From positions 78,866,001 through 78,930,000 of the forward strand of contig JAZBRS010000075.1 in the NCBI GenBank assembly GCA_037176725.1: a stretch of 64,000 nt of DNA. Reading direction: 5' to 3'. This document shows, in pieces, positions 23,381 to 35,317 of this stretch. The translations under genes and the position numbers were made by a program. The notes below the pieces were generated by a model. The model had not been told where the DNA came from and made no database searches. It saw only the letters and a program-made list of their open reading frames with translations. Numbering within the stretch: the stretch's first letter is position 1; each line of letters begins with the position of its first letter. The DNA is from Posidonia oceanica (taxonomy: Eukaryota; Streptophyta; Magnoliopsida; Alismatales; Posidoniaceae).

Positions 23381-25640
23381 TGCTGAAAATTCAACACAAC
23401 ACGAAGTACTCAGTTATCTTGAGTATCTCAAAACCACACGGTCTGAACCTACATACTCTGCAGATTAGACAGCAAACAATGTATGAATGCTTTTTTTTGC
23501 AGAGCAAAAGAAGGGATACCTTTATATCGCATACAGAACACCCCAACAACACACACACACACGTGTCGTGTCACTTGGGCCCAAGCAATTGACACCGACC
23601 ACAAGTAACCACCAAAGCACACTGCACTGCCACGAACGATCCACCCTACAAAGGAGCCCAACTGTCCCTGGTCCCTCCTCTCTCTATGAAGAACCCTCAC
23701 AATTGTCTACTCTAGGACGTCAGCAGAAGTGAGACACGTACATATCACACTCTGGCCAACACACACAAGGTGTGCACTATTGGCATCCTTGGTACCCATG
23801 CCACCCAGGAAAAATCTAAACTCCTGACCTTGCCAGTACACAAGTCTCTACACTCGAACCATCCAGGGACTTTCACGCTTGACCTTGCCAGCACTCAACT
23901 CGAAACCTCAACCTAGGCCTCGCACATGATCTTCTAGATGTATCAATCATCCCTACTCCATTAGTACGATCATCCAATACTCTTAGCTCCCGAACCTCAG
24001 ACTCAATCCTATTGGTCCACAGACCTCAACCTCCTCGGCCACTTGGTTTCCACAAATAGAAAACAGTGGGAATATCTCCCAAAATCATTTTCAATATTTC
24101 CTTAAATCATTTCGAAACCATTTAGATTTATACAAAACACTAACTTAACCACAAACTAAAGAAATCAGGCCACAATCACATTGTCAGGCCAAACCACACG
24201 ACCAAGTCGTGCCCCTAATACGTGCTTGTGACCCACGCCCATGATCCGTGCTTGTCACTTGCACCTCAGGAGGAAAAATAGGACACTTGAAAATACTGCA
24301 AAAAGTAGTAATCCACAAAATTTGACATACAATCTAGAAAATTGCATATAATATACCAAAATGAAGATTATGAAATTTTCTATCATTCGCAATTAAAATC
24401 ATGAAAATACGATATATAAAACTCAAGATATCACCAGTTGAAGGCAATATGCTCACACAATGAACAGTGCTACTACGAACCCACTTACAACAGTAACTCA
24501 ATCAAGCATGAAATAACTTCAATAATTGTTGTAAATCATATACGAAGCTAGGATCAACATGCAAACATATAATAAAACTCAAATTATACCAAGGAATCTC
24601 TCTATGAAATGTGTACCTTAATTCAAAGCTAGCAACCCATTGTCACAACAAGAACCCAACTCAACGCTAATGGTCATCTTCGTCGGTGCACCTTATACAG
24701 CTGTTCATGCCTCCATCCAAGCACAATCAAATCCCCACACAAAGGTCATGCAATACAAAGAATCACTCAATCACCCACACACAGAGAATAAGGAAGTGAA
24801 CCCAACAAATATCTTGAGCTCAAGTCACCTCAATGGATATCTACACACAGCAGAGAGAAGATCATCGGTGTTAAAACTCCAGCCAAAGCTCCCTAAAGCA
24901 TTGATCACCTTCGGTAGCTGAGCAAAAAGCTTCTCCATCACCTCCTCAATTCGTGGATCTCTCTCTCTCTCTCTCTCTCAAAACTCCTCACCGACAACAA
25001 GGCCATGCATAGCAGTAGCAAGCTCTCTTCTTCCTCTCCTTCTTCTTTCTTTCTAAAATTCTCTCAGCTCAAACTTAGAATTATCTTGCTCAATGCCCCC
25101 ATCATAAGTGGTGCTTCCTCCACCTTAAATAGCCATGAGATCAATCATGCATGAGATAGGTGTTGACACAGCATGGAGGTACCACACTTACCATGCACGT
25201 ATAGCACACTCATGCACCAATAACTTACTCATTTGGTAGCAAACCACCCCACAAGCGTAAATGATTCTTAGAACTAGGCATGTACATGTACAATCTCATG
25301 TATTCAATCCAAAACACTTGAAATAATCCATGTGCATGCATTCCACTTGAGCAAGGGATCAATTTTAACAATATAAAATATTTCCAAAATACTTCTCTAA
25401 TAATAATTAAAAATCCAAATGAGCTAAGCTCATCATCCTCAAATCATAATAAAGATCTATATTCGAATCATTCTCTAATAAATACACAATCACCAATACA
25501 AAATCAAGTGGTCAGCTCACGACTCATTGAAATCTGAAATCTCAAAATACGTAGATCATCCGCGTTAGGAAAACATGCGTAGAATATGTGCCTCTACACT
25601 CGCATCCAAAATGCACCAAGAAAATAAAAAGAAATTCTGA
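23381..25640. other. Stretch with no recognised feature
   Basis: It contains AC-rich runs (near 23550) and a CT microsatellite (about 24957-24980). No domain, TIR or LTR pair was recognised. The short open frames at 23380-23732 and 24640-24921 have no motif support. It may be old LTR sequence or host intergenic DNA, and it is the most likely original flank of the LINE's 5' side. Confidence 0.5.
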
Positions 25641-25688
25641 ATGTCACATAGTTGGTGAGGTGCTTTCGCCGGACCCACCACCTTTGCC

Positions 25689-27232
25689 ATGAAGGTGCTA
25701 TGCTGGAGTGTCAGGGGTGTGCTAACACCGCTGGAAAGGTGCGCATGGTGCGTGCATGACTAACTACTTGGTGGCGACTTCTCAGTTGCATGCATCCTTG
25801 AAAATAAATTCCGAAGCTCTTGGGTATCAAGATTCGTTATGAATTGTTGGGGCACTCTCCTGTTCGAGCACAACCTTGTGGTCGATTCTTCCCGTCGCAT
25901 TCTTGTAATTTGTGATCCCTTGCTCATCTCCTTGGTCAAGGCCAACAAGGACTCTCAGTTTATACACTTCCAAGGAATTATTCTTCGGACTAATCTGCAA
26001 TTTGCTTTTACTATGGTTTTGCTGCCGGCGACGTTGTGGCGAGGCGGTCTCTCTAGGCTCGCCTACCGGTCTTAGCCACAACGTCCCTTCCATGGCTTGT
26101 AGTGGGCGACTTCAACGTCGTTCGCAATGTGTGCTAACACCGCTGGAAAGGTGCGCATGGTGCGTGCATGACTAACTACATGGTGGCGACTTCTCAGTTG
26201 CATGCATCCTTGAAAATAAATTCCGAAGCTCTTGGGTATCAAGATTCGTTATGAATTGTTGGGGCACTCTCCTGTTCGAGCACAACCTTGTGGTCGATTC
26301 TTCCCGTCGCATTCTTGTAATTTGTGATCCCTTGCTCATCTCCTTGGTCAAGGCCAACAAGGACTCTCAGTTTATACACTTCCAAGGAATTATTCTTCGG
26401 ACTAATCTGCAATTTGCTTTTACTATGGTTTTGCTGCCGGCGACGTTGTGGCGAGGCGGTCTCTCTAGGCTCGCCTACCGGTCTTAGCCACAACGTCCCT
26501 TCCATGGCTTGTAGTGGGCGACTTCAACGTCGTTCGCAATGTGTGCTAACACCGCTGGAAAGGTGCGCATGGTGCGTGCATGACTAACTACATGGTGGCG
26601 ACTTCTCAGTTGCATGCATCCTTGAAAATAAATTCCGAAGCTCTTGGGTATCAAGATTCGTTATGAATTGTTGGGGCACTCTCCTGTTCGAGCACAACCT
26701 TGTGGTCGATTCTTCCCGTCGCATTCTTGTAATTTGTGATCCCTTGCTCATCTCCTTGGTCAAGGCCAACAAGGACTCTCAGTTTATACACTTCCAAGGA
26801 ATTATTCTTCGGACTAATCTGCAATTTGCTTTTACTATGGTTTTGCTGCCGGCGACGTTGTGGCGAGGCGGTCTCTCTAGGCTCGCCTACCGGTCTTAGC
26901 CACAACGTCCCTTCCATGGCTTGTAGTGGGCGACTTCAACGTCGTTCGCAATGCCACCTAACAGAGGTGCCATGGTGGACTTCAACTCCGCTTTCGAGGC
27001 CTCCACTCTTACTAAGTTCCCGACAGCTGCTGGTAGTGAGTTCTCCTGGAGTAATCAAGCGACGGGTGTTGCGCACATTGCTTGCCCGTTGGACTGGGCA
27101 CTCGCCTCGACTGAATGGAGTTCTACCTTCCCAGAAGGATCAGTTTTTGTTGCTGGGAAGGACCTTAGTGACCACCACCCCCTTAACGTCCACACGTCCT
27201 CTGTAGTGGCTCATGGTCGCAACTCATTGTAG
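25689..27232 (+). pseudogene. LINE ORF2 endonuclease domain, disrupted by an internal triplication
   Basis: It opens with MKVLCWSVRG, the usual start of plant L1 ORF2 (apurinic endonuclease type, nicks target DNA for target-primed reverse transcription). LPWLVVGDFNVVRNA follows near 26915-26955, and GKDLSDHHPLNVH, the SDH active-site region, near 27160-27190. Between the first two motifs a 412-bp segment is repeated three times. This changes frame (412 is not a multiple of 3) and introduces many stops. The domain cannot be translated. Confidence 0.8.
25717..26952 (+). repeat. Three head-to-tail 412-bp copies of LINE endonuclease sequence
   Basis: The unit begins GTGTGCTAACACCGCTGG at 25717, 26129 and 26541. 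The third copy ends at 26952, where normal endonuclease sequence continues (GCCACCTAACAGAGG). The copies look almost identical. One visible difference is CTACTTGG versus CTACATGG in the first. Confidence 0.95.
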
Positions 27233-28579
27233 TTCTACAATGCGTAGGCGCGCCATCTGGATTTTGTATGGTGGCTGCTTGGGATACATGTGTGTGCGGC
27301 AACCCAATGGTACTACGTCTCCAGAAGCCTCGGTGCGTCCGGGAAGCTCTTCAATCATGGACGAAGCAGGTGTTTGGGAATATCCCTCAACACATTCGGG
27401 AGTGCCGCCAATCCCTCTCTATGGTGTGCTCGACACTACAGCTTGACCCCATGAGCACAGTGCTAGCTCAAGTGGAGCGCAAGTATCTAAGGCAACTCCG
27501 TGAACTCTTGCAGACCGAGGAAGCCGATGCTCATCAAACGTCGCATGTGAAGTAGCTTCTTGAAGGTGATTCGAACACCACCTTTTTTCATCAGGCACTC
27601 ACGGCACAACGGGCGCGCAATACCATTAAGGTGGTGGAAGCTTCGAGAGATTGGCGACACCTTCATTGGACGGTTCACTTCTCTGTTCAACAACCGACGC
27701 CCTCGTGCTCCTCTACCAGCATGCCTACTCCCGCACCTAGTGTCGGACAAAGACAACACGATGCTAACTGAGCCGATGACCAAGGATGCACTACAGGGCG
27801 TGGTTTCCCATATGGGCATAGACCACGCTCCGAGTCCACACGGATTCACCACTATGTTCTTCCGTGTGGCATGGAATATTGTCGGCGATGATGTCTTCGA
27901 CGCAGTAGACTACTTCTTCCGAGTCGGATGTCTTCCTATGGAGGTCAACCATGCTTCTCTTGTGATGATCCCTACGAAGAAGATACCCGTGACAATTGAA
28001 GACTACCGCCTCATCTCCCTTTGTAACCTGCTTTACAAGTACATATCAAAGATTATGGCTAGCCGTCTGCTAAGGCTGCTTTCGCGCATTGTTGGGCCCG
28101 AACAGAACGCCTTAATCGGGGGGGCAATCTATTAAGGACTCTATCCTCCTTGCACATGAGCTCTGCTGGAAATTGCACATAGTGCGAGGTAGAGCGCGAA
28201 TGTGCTTGAAGGTTGACCTCCGAAAAGCCTATGACATGGTGGATCGTGCATTCATAGTTGAAGTGTTTTCCTTGCTTGGATTCCATAGCTAGTGGTGTCA
28301 AGGGAACGAAGTCTGCATGAATGCCAACTTATCAGTCTGCATAAATGGCACCATCTCTGAAAGACTCTCCTCGTTCAGTGGCATTAGACAGGAGGATCCA
28401 ATAGCCCCATAACTATTTGCCGTTGCTATGTAGGTGCTCATCGCTCTCATTTCACCGAGAGGTGGAGGAAGCTAGATTTGACGCGCTGACTTTTGGAAAT
28501 GAGTGGGTGTCCCATTTAGCATTTGCCAACGACCTCATGCTTTTAATTTGGTGTAGTTACAAAGAAGAACGCGTGAGCT
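27233..28579 (+). pseudogene. LINE ORF2 reverse transcriptase domain, broken
   Basis: The motifs run in RVT_1 order: LLEGDSNTTFFHQALTAQRA (about 27557), SPHGFTTMFFRVAWNIV, IPVTIEDYRLISLCNLLYKY (about 27985-28045), LKVDLRKAYDMVDRAF (about 28203), SGIRQEDPIAP (about 28380) and HLAFANDLMLL (about 28515). The last corresponds to the catalytic F/YxDD box. Here it reads FAND, so one essential Asp is Asn, fitting a G-to-A change. Several frameshifts and stops (for example after IGGAIY) make it inactive. It stops where the MITE begins at 28580. Confidence 0.85.
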
Positions 28580-28785
28580 TAGACTTGTCAATTGAGTCGT
28601 GTCATGTACTTATTGTATCGAGCTAATCTTATTATCGTGTCTGTCATTTTTTCAACAATATTTTTTGTATTTTTGAAAAATTATGATTGTTTATTAATAA
28701 TACAATGATTTTAAACATGTATAAAATGTATTTGAATTCAATTTAGTAATAATATGCTTAGTAATCCATTAGCAATGTTAAACAT

Positions 28786-31700
28786 TGTAGTAATCCCAAT
28801 CAGAAATCAGGCTTACTATTAGTGGCAATGATCCGAGGAGGAGGGCTCAACTCGAAAATACTTAAAAAGGAAAGAAAAGAAGAAGATAAGACAAATCAAA
28901 GTCGCTACCAAGCCTATTATCGGAAAACAAGGAAAACCGGGGGAAATGCGTGAATTAACACGCAAAACCAAGCAAGAAATGCAAAGCAAAGCAATGCAAA
29001 GGAAAACAAATGCAAATACATGCAAATGAGATGACTCATGCCTAGGATAGGGGCGATATGGTCATTGCGGGCCAAAAGATTGGGTAATGACTCCTGTTAC
29101 GCGCGGGGAAGGTGTTAGGCACCCCCGACACGCCTGAGAATCGGTCTTTCTAGGCTTACGCTCGCATACGCAGGGAAATGCAGATTTGGATGCCTAAATG
29201 CCAATGAATGCCTGAATGAATGCTCATAGGTGTGCTCTAAGTGGTAGGATGCAATGCAAGGAAAGTAAACGTGCTGTCTAAGTGCTCAGCAGCGCTGTCT
29301 AAGTGCTCAGCAGCGCTGTCTGTGTTCCGAACCAGGCGAAACCTGGCTCGTGAGAACTCCAGGCAGTAAGCATCACTGCCCTATATGCAAATGCAAGCGA
29401 AAAAGCAAAACGACGGTAAAACCAAGCAATGCAGGCGACATGCAAGAGAAGACGGCGTAAAACACGCGAAACAATGCAAGAAACGAGAGCGGCACGCAAA
29501 ACGGTGCAAGAAAACAAGACGGGCACGCAAAACGATGCCAAAAGCGAAGCAGGCACGCGAAACGGTGCCAAAAGCGAAGCGGGCACGCAAAACGGTGCCA
29601 AAAACAGAGCGGGCACGCAAAACGGTGCCAAAAGCAAAGCGGGCACGCAAAACGGTGCCAAAAGCGAAGCGGGCACGCAAAACGGTGCCAAAGACAAAGA
29701 TGGCACGCAAAATGGTGCCAAAAGCGAAGCGGGCACGCAAAACGGTGCCAAAGACAAAGTGGGCACGCGAAACGGTGCCAAAAGACGGAATAAAACCTCG
29801 GCAAAACCATGCAGATGCAAATGCAAGGAAAAAAGATCAAGGGAAGCGAAAGGAGAAGTAAACAGTGCGTGTGTGAGAACAGGCACTGTTTAAGGGCCAC
29901 GCAGAGCAGATGTGAAGACCTACACTGGGGAGAACAAGCAAGTGGAGGGATTACCACCGCTTTGTGACTGTTTTCCGCTAAACCGCCCCACGATGTGTCT
30001 CGCACGCTGCCCAAAGCTCGCGGTGCGATCGGATCGTGGAAAAGGTGGAAGAAAGTCGCAAAAAGTGGTGAATCCACGGGAAACGCAACACAAAATACTT
30101 AGGAATATGCGAAACGAGGAACGGAGTTGATAGATAGGAAGAGGAAGTCCTATTCTACATGCTCGAGAAATCAGAAGGCAAAAACAATGCATGGAATGCA
30201 AATGGTGTGCAAATGAATGCTGTGCAGGGGTTCAGAAGGACATACCTGGAAAGTCTGAGGCCTGATCTGAAATCTGCTTGAACCATGCTGAAGAGCGCTT
30301 CGCCGGGGTCGTCTGGGTAGCTTTTTTGAGAAGATCCAACGGTCGGATTGGAAGATATCGCAGCTTCAAGGTAGAGGGGCCAGAACAGGGGAGAAGAATG
30401 GATCTAAGTGTTCAGGAGGTCCTAGGGGTGTGCAGACGGGTCCTCCCATGTAAATGGAAGCTAAAGAAACTTTAAGTGTGTGCAAAGGGTGCCAAATGCA
30501 AGACTACATGAGTGCAAATGTATGCAGAAAGCAAGAAAAGACTCAAGGGGGATTTTTCAGAAAATTGGGGGTTCAAATGCAGTTTTTGAAAAGATGGGGG
30601 TCTAAATGCAAAGGTTTTGAAAAGTTTGGGGCTTTCATGCAAGGATTTTGAAAAAAGGAGGGTCTGCATGCAATTTTACAAAGGATAGGGTTTAAAATGC
30701 AATTTTTCAAAAGGGGTATGCATCAGGACAAGTTTTGAAAGCATGTGGCAAATTGAAAAGCAATTTTGAAATCTTTAGGGTCTAAAATGCAATTTTTCCA
30801 GAAAAATAGGGTCCTGAGTAGTCTGGGAATGCAAATGGGGACCTACGTGCAATTTTTCAAACATGTGGGGTCTAAAATGTAATTTTTGAAGCAAAATATG
30901 CATTTAAATGATTTTTATAAGCATGCTGAGGACCTATGTGTAATTTTCAAATCATGCAGGGTCAAAAATGCAATTTTTGAAGCAAAATATGCATTAAGGG
31001 GCCAGACAGAGGACTGACATGCAATTTTTAAAATATGCAAGGTCAAAAATGCAATTTAATAAGCTAAATATGCATTTAAAATGACTACTGTGCATTAGAA
31101 AGGACGTACATGCAAAAATCAGAAAACAGAGGGGGAAAAATGCAATGCAACAAGCAAAAATAAAAAATAAAACCTAAGTTCTACAGGACAGAGGATCTGG
31201 ATGCAAAAACAGAAAACAAAGGGGACCTGGAATGCAATTTCATATGGCAAAATATATGCATTAAATCTAATTAAACTACTGCAGGACTTAAGTACAAAAA
31301 TCAAAAGCAGGAGGGCCAAAGTCTAACTTAATAACGAAGGGAAGCACAGTAAATGGATCAGCATGCAAATAAGGAAAAGCACAAACATTTCATGCAATTT
31401 AATATGGTTTCAGTTCAAAAATCAGCAGATTAAATCAAATGAAGGACCGGAATGCAAAATAACAAAAACTTAGACCAGAAATGCAATATTTGCAAGAAAA
31501 CTTAGATAACTGGAAAATAAGTGAACAGTGCATGGCCGACGGCCATGGACACTGTAGCAGCAAGCTGCCAGCGTCCATGAACGCCGGCACGGGGGTGTTG
31601 GAGCAGCGCAGACCGGCGGGGAGGCATCTCCAGGTCCTGACGGAGGTCGGACGATGCTCGGCGGGGCTTGACGCGGGCTGGAGCGAGCCGGAGAGGCCAC

Positions 31701-34700
31701 CGGAGGTCTGCAGAGCTTCAGAAGCGCGTTCCGGGCGATCGGTGCGACGACGCGGCGATCTAAAGACCGGAGCGTGTTCCTGAGACTCGTGCGGACCTGA
31801 GGCAACCGCTGGAACGCTGTTCTGCTGACCGGAGCGGAGGGACGCGCGGAGAGTCTCGCCGGAGAAGACGACTCTGGTCGGAGCTGATTCGGCGCAGGAG
31901 CGAAGGAAGACCTTCTCTAAGGGGGGGAAAAGCAAGAGGGGAAGGAGATTATACTAAAGGAACAAGAGTTTACCTGTTTCCGTGGCTGGGATGTCCTCCC
32001 GACGCAGGTGGTTTCTGAAGTCGCCGGTGGAGGTCGTCCGGTCGGTGCGGGCGCTGTCTACTGCTCGCGAGGATTGGGATCGCCTCAGAGCGACCCTCCG
32101 GAGCTTCCTGGATGGTTGGACATGAGCTGCGAAGACCGGCGGAGGATCCGGCTAATCGTGGATTCACAGAAGCAGCCGGAGACCAGGGAGAGTGTCCGCT
32201 GCTCCTCGGGCCGGATGGGGTCTTCTGGGAGATTGCTGGAGGTCCGGTGAACGTTCTTGGGCGGTCGAATTGAGTTTTGGGAGGCTGTGGGTGGAGTTTG
32301 CAAGCTGGTGGGTTTTCTGGTCAGAGAGGGAGGTAACTGTTTGTGGTGGAAGGTTCGGCCTGTGAGGGGGGAGAAGGGTGAAGGTCGGGTGGCTTGGAGA
32401 GGTGGAGTACAGGCGAGTGACTGGGAAAGTTTTGGGACGAAAAGGAAGTCTGTGGTGAAGGCAATTTTGAAATGAGAAGTGATGGGTTGCAGTTGGCTTC
32501 TGCGGTGGAAATTCGAGTGAATGGGAGTGTTTACAGGGGTGGAAAGGCTGGGAAATGATGGAGGAGGGATGCTGGTGTGCTGGGTGAATTTGGGGGATGA
32601 AATGGAAGAGAATTGGATGCTAGAACGGGCTTGGTTTCAGGGAGAAAAAGAAAGGGGAAGTGTTGCTGAAAATCAGAGGGAGAAGAAGGAGATTTGCTGG
32701 GGAATTCTCTCTGGATTTCAGCTCTCTCTCTCGGACGGCAAAAGGGCATTGAAGGAGGTGTCGAACGAGGCTTTTATCAGGACGCACGAAGCTGCCGGGC
32801 GCGTTGAAGATTTTTGAATCCCTCCGGCGCGAGTACTGCAACTGAGATGAGAGGATGCCGGCGAGACGACAGGTAGTAACTGCCTCCCGGAAAAGGTGCT
32901 GAGAGAGGAGAGAGGAGCGGCGAGCTGTAGGCCGATTGGATGGAGAGGGAAGAAGTTGAATTTAAAAACGGGGAGGGAGTGCTGTTGGCTGGCCGCGGGA
33001 AGAGAAAGAAAAACGCAGAGGAAGAAGAAGGAAGAGGAAGAAGGAGGAAGGCGGGCCGGGCCACAGGCTGAGGAGAAAATAAAAAGAAAAAAGAAGGAAG
33101 GAAGGGATGGACGGGCTGAATTGGGCCCAGCAAAAAAAAAGAAAAGAGTAGGAAGAAAGGGAGAAAGAGAGGAGAAAAAAGGGGAGAAATAAATAAGGTA
33201 AAAATAAAATAAAAATTAGCAAAAATATTAGAATGATTGTGTTGTGAGTTAGGATCTTGATTAAATTTTTAGTGACTGTTTTTAGTTGATTAATTCTGAT
33301 TTTAGAGGGGTCTTGGGTTTGATTAGGTTTTCAAGGGTTTTCTTTGTTTTTAGTTTGTTTTCCATTTTGATTAAGTGTTTGTTAAGGCTTTTAAATTATT
33401 TTTCCATTGTGTTTTTCTTGTTAAGTATCTGGGATTTTAGTGAGGATTTTTTAAAGTTTAATTTTAGACTAATTAGGGTGAGTTTTGGGTTTTGATTTTA
33501 GTCTTTTTAGGATTCTTCTTAAGTCTTTTTTGAATTACACTTTTGATTTTTTATTTGTTAAGTTTTCTTGATGTTTTTTAGTTAAGTTTCCCTTGTTTGA
33601 TTAAGTGTTTTTTAACCTTTAATTGTTTCTCTTTTCTTTCTTTTTTTTAATTAAGTTCTTAAATTGTTCTTCTTAGGTTTGTTAAGGCAAGTTTTTTCAT
33701 TAATTATTTGTCTTAGTGTTTTTTAATTGTTTTACTTCTTCTTAGGGTTTGTTCTTAGATTATTTTGATAGGGTTTTCACTTTTGGTTGGTTTTGATTAT
33801 ATTTTAGTTTTTTCCTTGATTTTACAGCATTTTCTTTTGGTTATTTTGTATTTTTTAGGTTGCACTCCTTGATTTTCCATTTTAGCTAATTTTAGTTGGG
33901 TTTAGGTTTTTAATTGTTTGTTTAGTATTTTTTAATTATTTTTCTTAGGGTTCTGGTTTGCTTCCCTTTAGTTTTAGAGTTTTAGAGATTTTTAAGGGTT
34001 TTTTATGGATTTTAGCAAAAGAAGGAAAAAGGAAAAGAGAAGGAAGAAGAAAAGGGAAAAAGGAGGAATAAAGGGGAAAGAGATGAGTTGGGGGAAAACA
34101 ATTTTTTGAAAGTCAGGAAAAATGCTAAAAATAAGGTAAAAATAGAAATAAGATAGAGAAGAGATAGAAGCACACAGGGGGCCCACAGCCAGGCAAGAAA
34201 AAGAGAGAGAAGGGGATGAAAAGAGGGAGGATAATCAGGAGAGAGAGAGGAGAGAGAAAAGGATAATCCAAGAGAGAGAAAAGGATAATTTAGGTGAATG
34301 GAAGGCTTAAAAGTCTTGAAATGGGGTGAAAATTGGGGAGTGTATAGCCTAGGGTTTCTAGTGTTGGTTCTAGGGCTTTGGTCTGGTCTTGAGCAAGTTT
34401 TGGAGGGGTTCTGAGGTGTAGAAAAAGGGTGGTTTCACCTAAGTTTTTTAAGGTTTTTGGGAATGGTTTTGGGTCGAAAGTTTCTAAGTGTTTGGGTAGG
34501 TTTGTTTAATGGGTGTTGATGGGTTTCCCTATGATTTTTGGGCAGATTTTGGGCTTGGGAAGAGGGTGTAGGCTTAGGTCAAGTTAGGCTTGTTTTGAAG
34601 GGTGAGATGAAGAGGGTTGGGGGTTGGTTTGTCCTAGGTTTAGATCCAGAAATCACCAGAAGGTCCCAAATGATCCGAGCCCGTCAAGATGGGGTGTCAA

Positions 34701-34702
34701 CA
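28786..34702 (-). repeat. Solo LTR 'B', Ogre/Tat-like (5917 bp)
   Basis: It is bounded by TGTAGTAATCCC and GGGGTGTCAACA with a perfect duplication AACAT (28781-28785 and 34703-34707). It is a reverse-oriented relative of A and C with the same zones in mirror order: conserved block, 30-bp minisatellite (about 29455-29795), AAATTGCAT array (about 30540-31300), GC-rich zone, T-rich zone (33190-34010) and purine-rich zone (34010-34300). A local 22-bp duplication (CTAAGTGCTCAGCAGCGCTG) lies at about 29277-29320. No genes. Confidence 0.88.
29455..29795. repeat. 30-bp minisatellite in LTR B
   Basis: About 11 units with the core GCACGCAAAACGGTGCCAAA, homologous in reverse to the array in LTR A. The long frames on both strands are period artefacts. 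Confidence 0.88.
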
Positions 34703-34904
34703 AACATGCAATAACTGGATTGAATTTGTTTCAATCATGTTGAATCAAGTAGTAACTGTAGATATCCTATTTTCGTATTTCTAAGAGTTCATTAAGAATA
34801 GGAAACCTTGAGGCGCCCTGAATCACATGATTGAGGACTTATAGCACATTTTTCAAATTTTCCATGACTTACCTAAAAACATTACTTAATTTTACTTGAT
34901 TCAA

Positions 34905-35130
34905 GGTCGTTAGCTGTGGCAGAGCTGGCATACTCAAACTAGTGACAAGTTTGAGTACCTTAAATACTTTTCTTAATATAAGTTTGTTAGCTGTAATAGA
35001 GCTCACATTCTTATTCTACTCAAACTAATAGCAAGTTTGAGTCCCATTAACATTATTTAATGCGAGTTTATTAGCTGTGGCAGAATTAATACTCTCATTA
35101 CACTCAAATTAGTGGCAGATTTGAGTATCT
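34905..35130. repeat. Three degenerate copies of about 75 bp in F3 LTR
   Basis: The repeating words are TTAGCTGTGGCAGAG, then ACTCAAACTAGTG, then CAAGTTTGAGTACC. They occur at about 34910, 34988 and 35066. The last copy is the one visible in the left F3 LTR at 4706-4770. Confidence 0.7.
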
Positions 35131-35317
35131 TAATGTTAAAGAAAATGTTTTTATAATTTCATAGAATTTCTGAAGTTTTTCCGGACTTTTAACATGTTTC
35201 TCTGGATTAATATAAAAGACAAGGTTGAAAATGCAAAAAGACTAGCTCATTGCCATTTTATGTGGCGACACTGCTAGTCGCCACTTCAAATGGCGACTAG
35301 ACATAGTTGACGCCATA

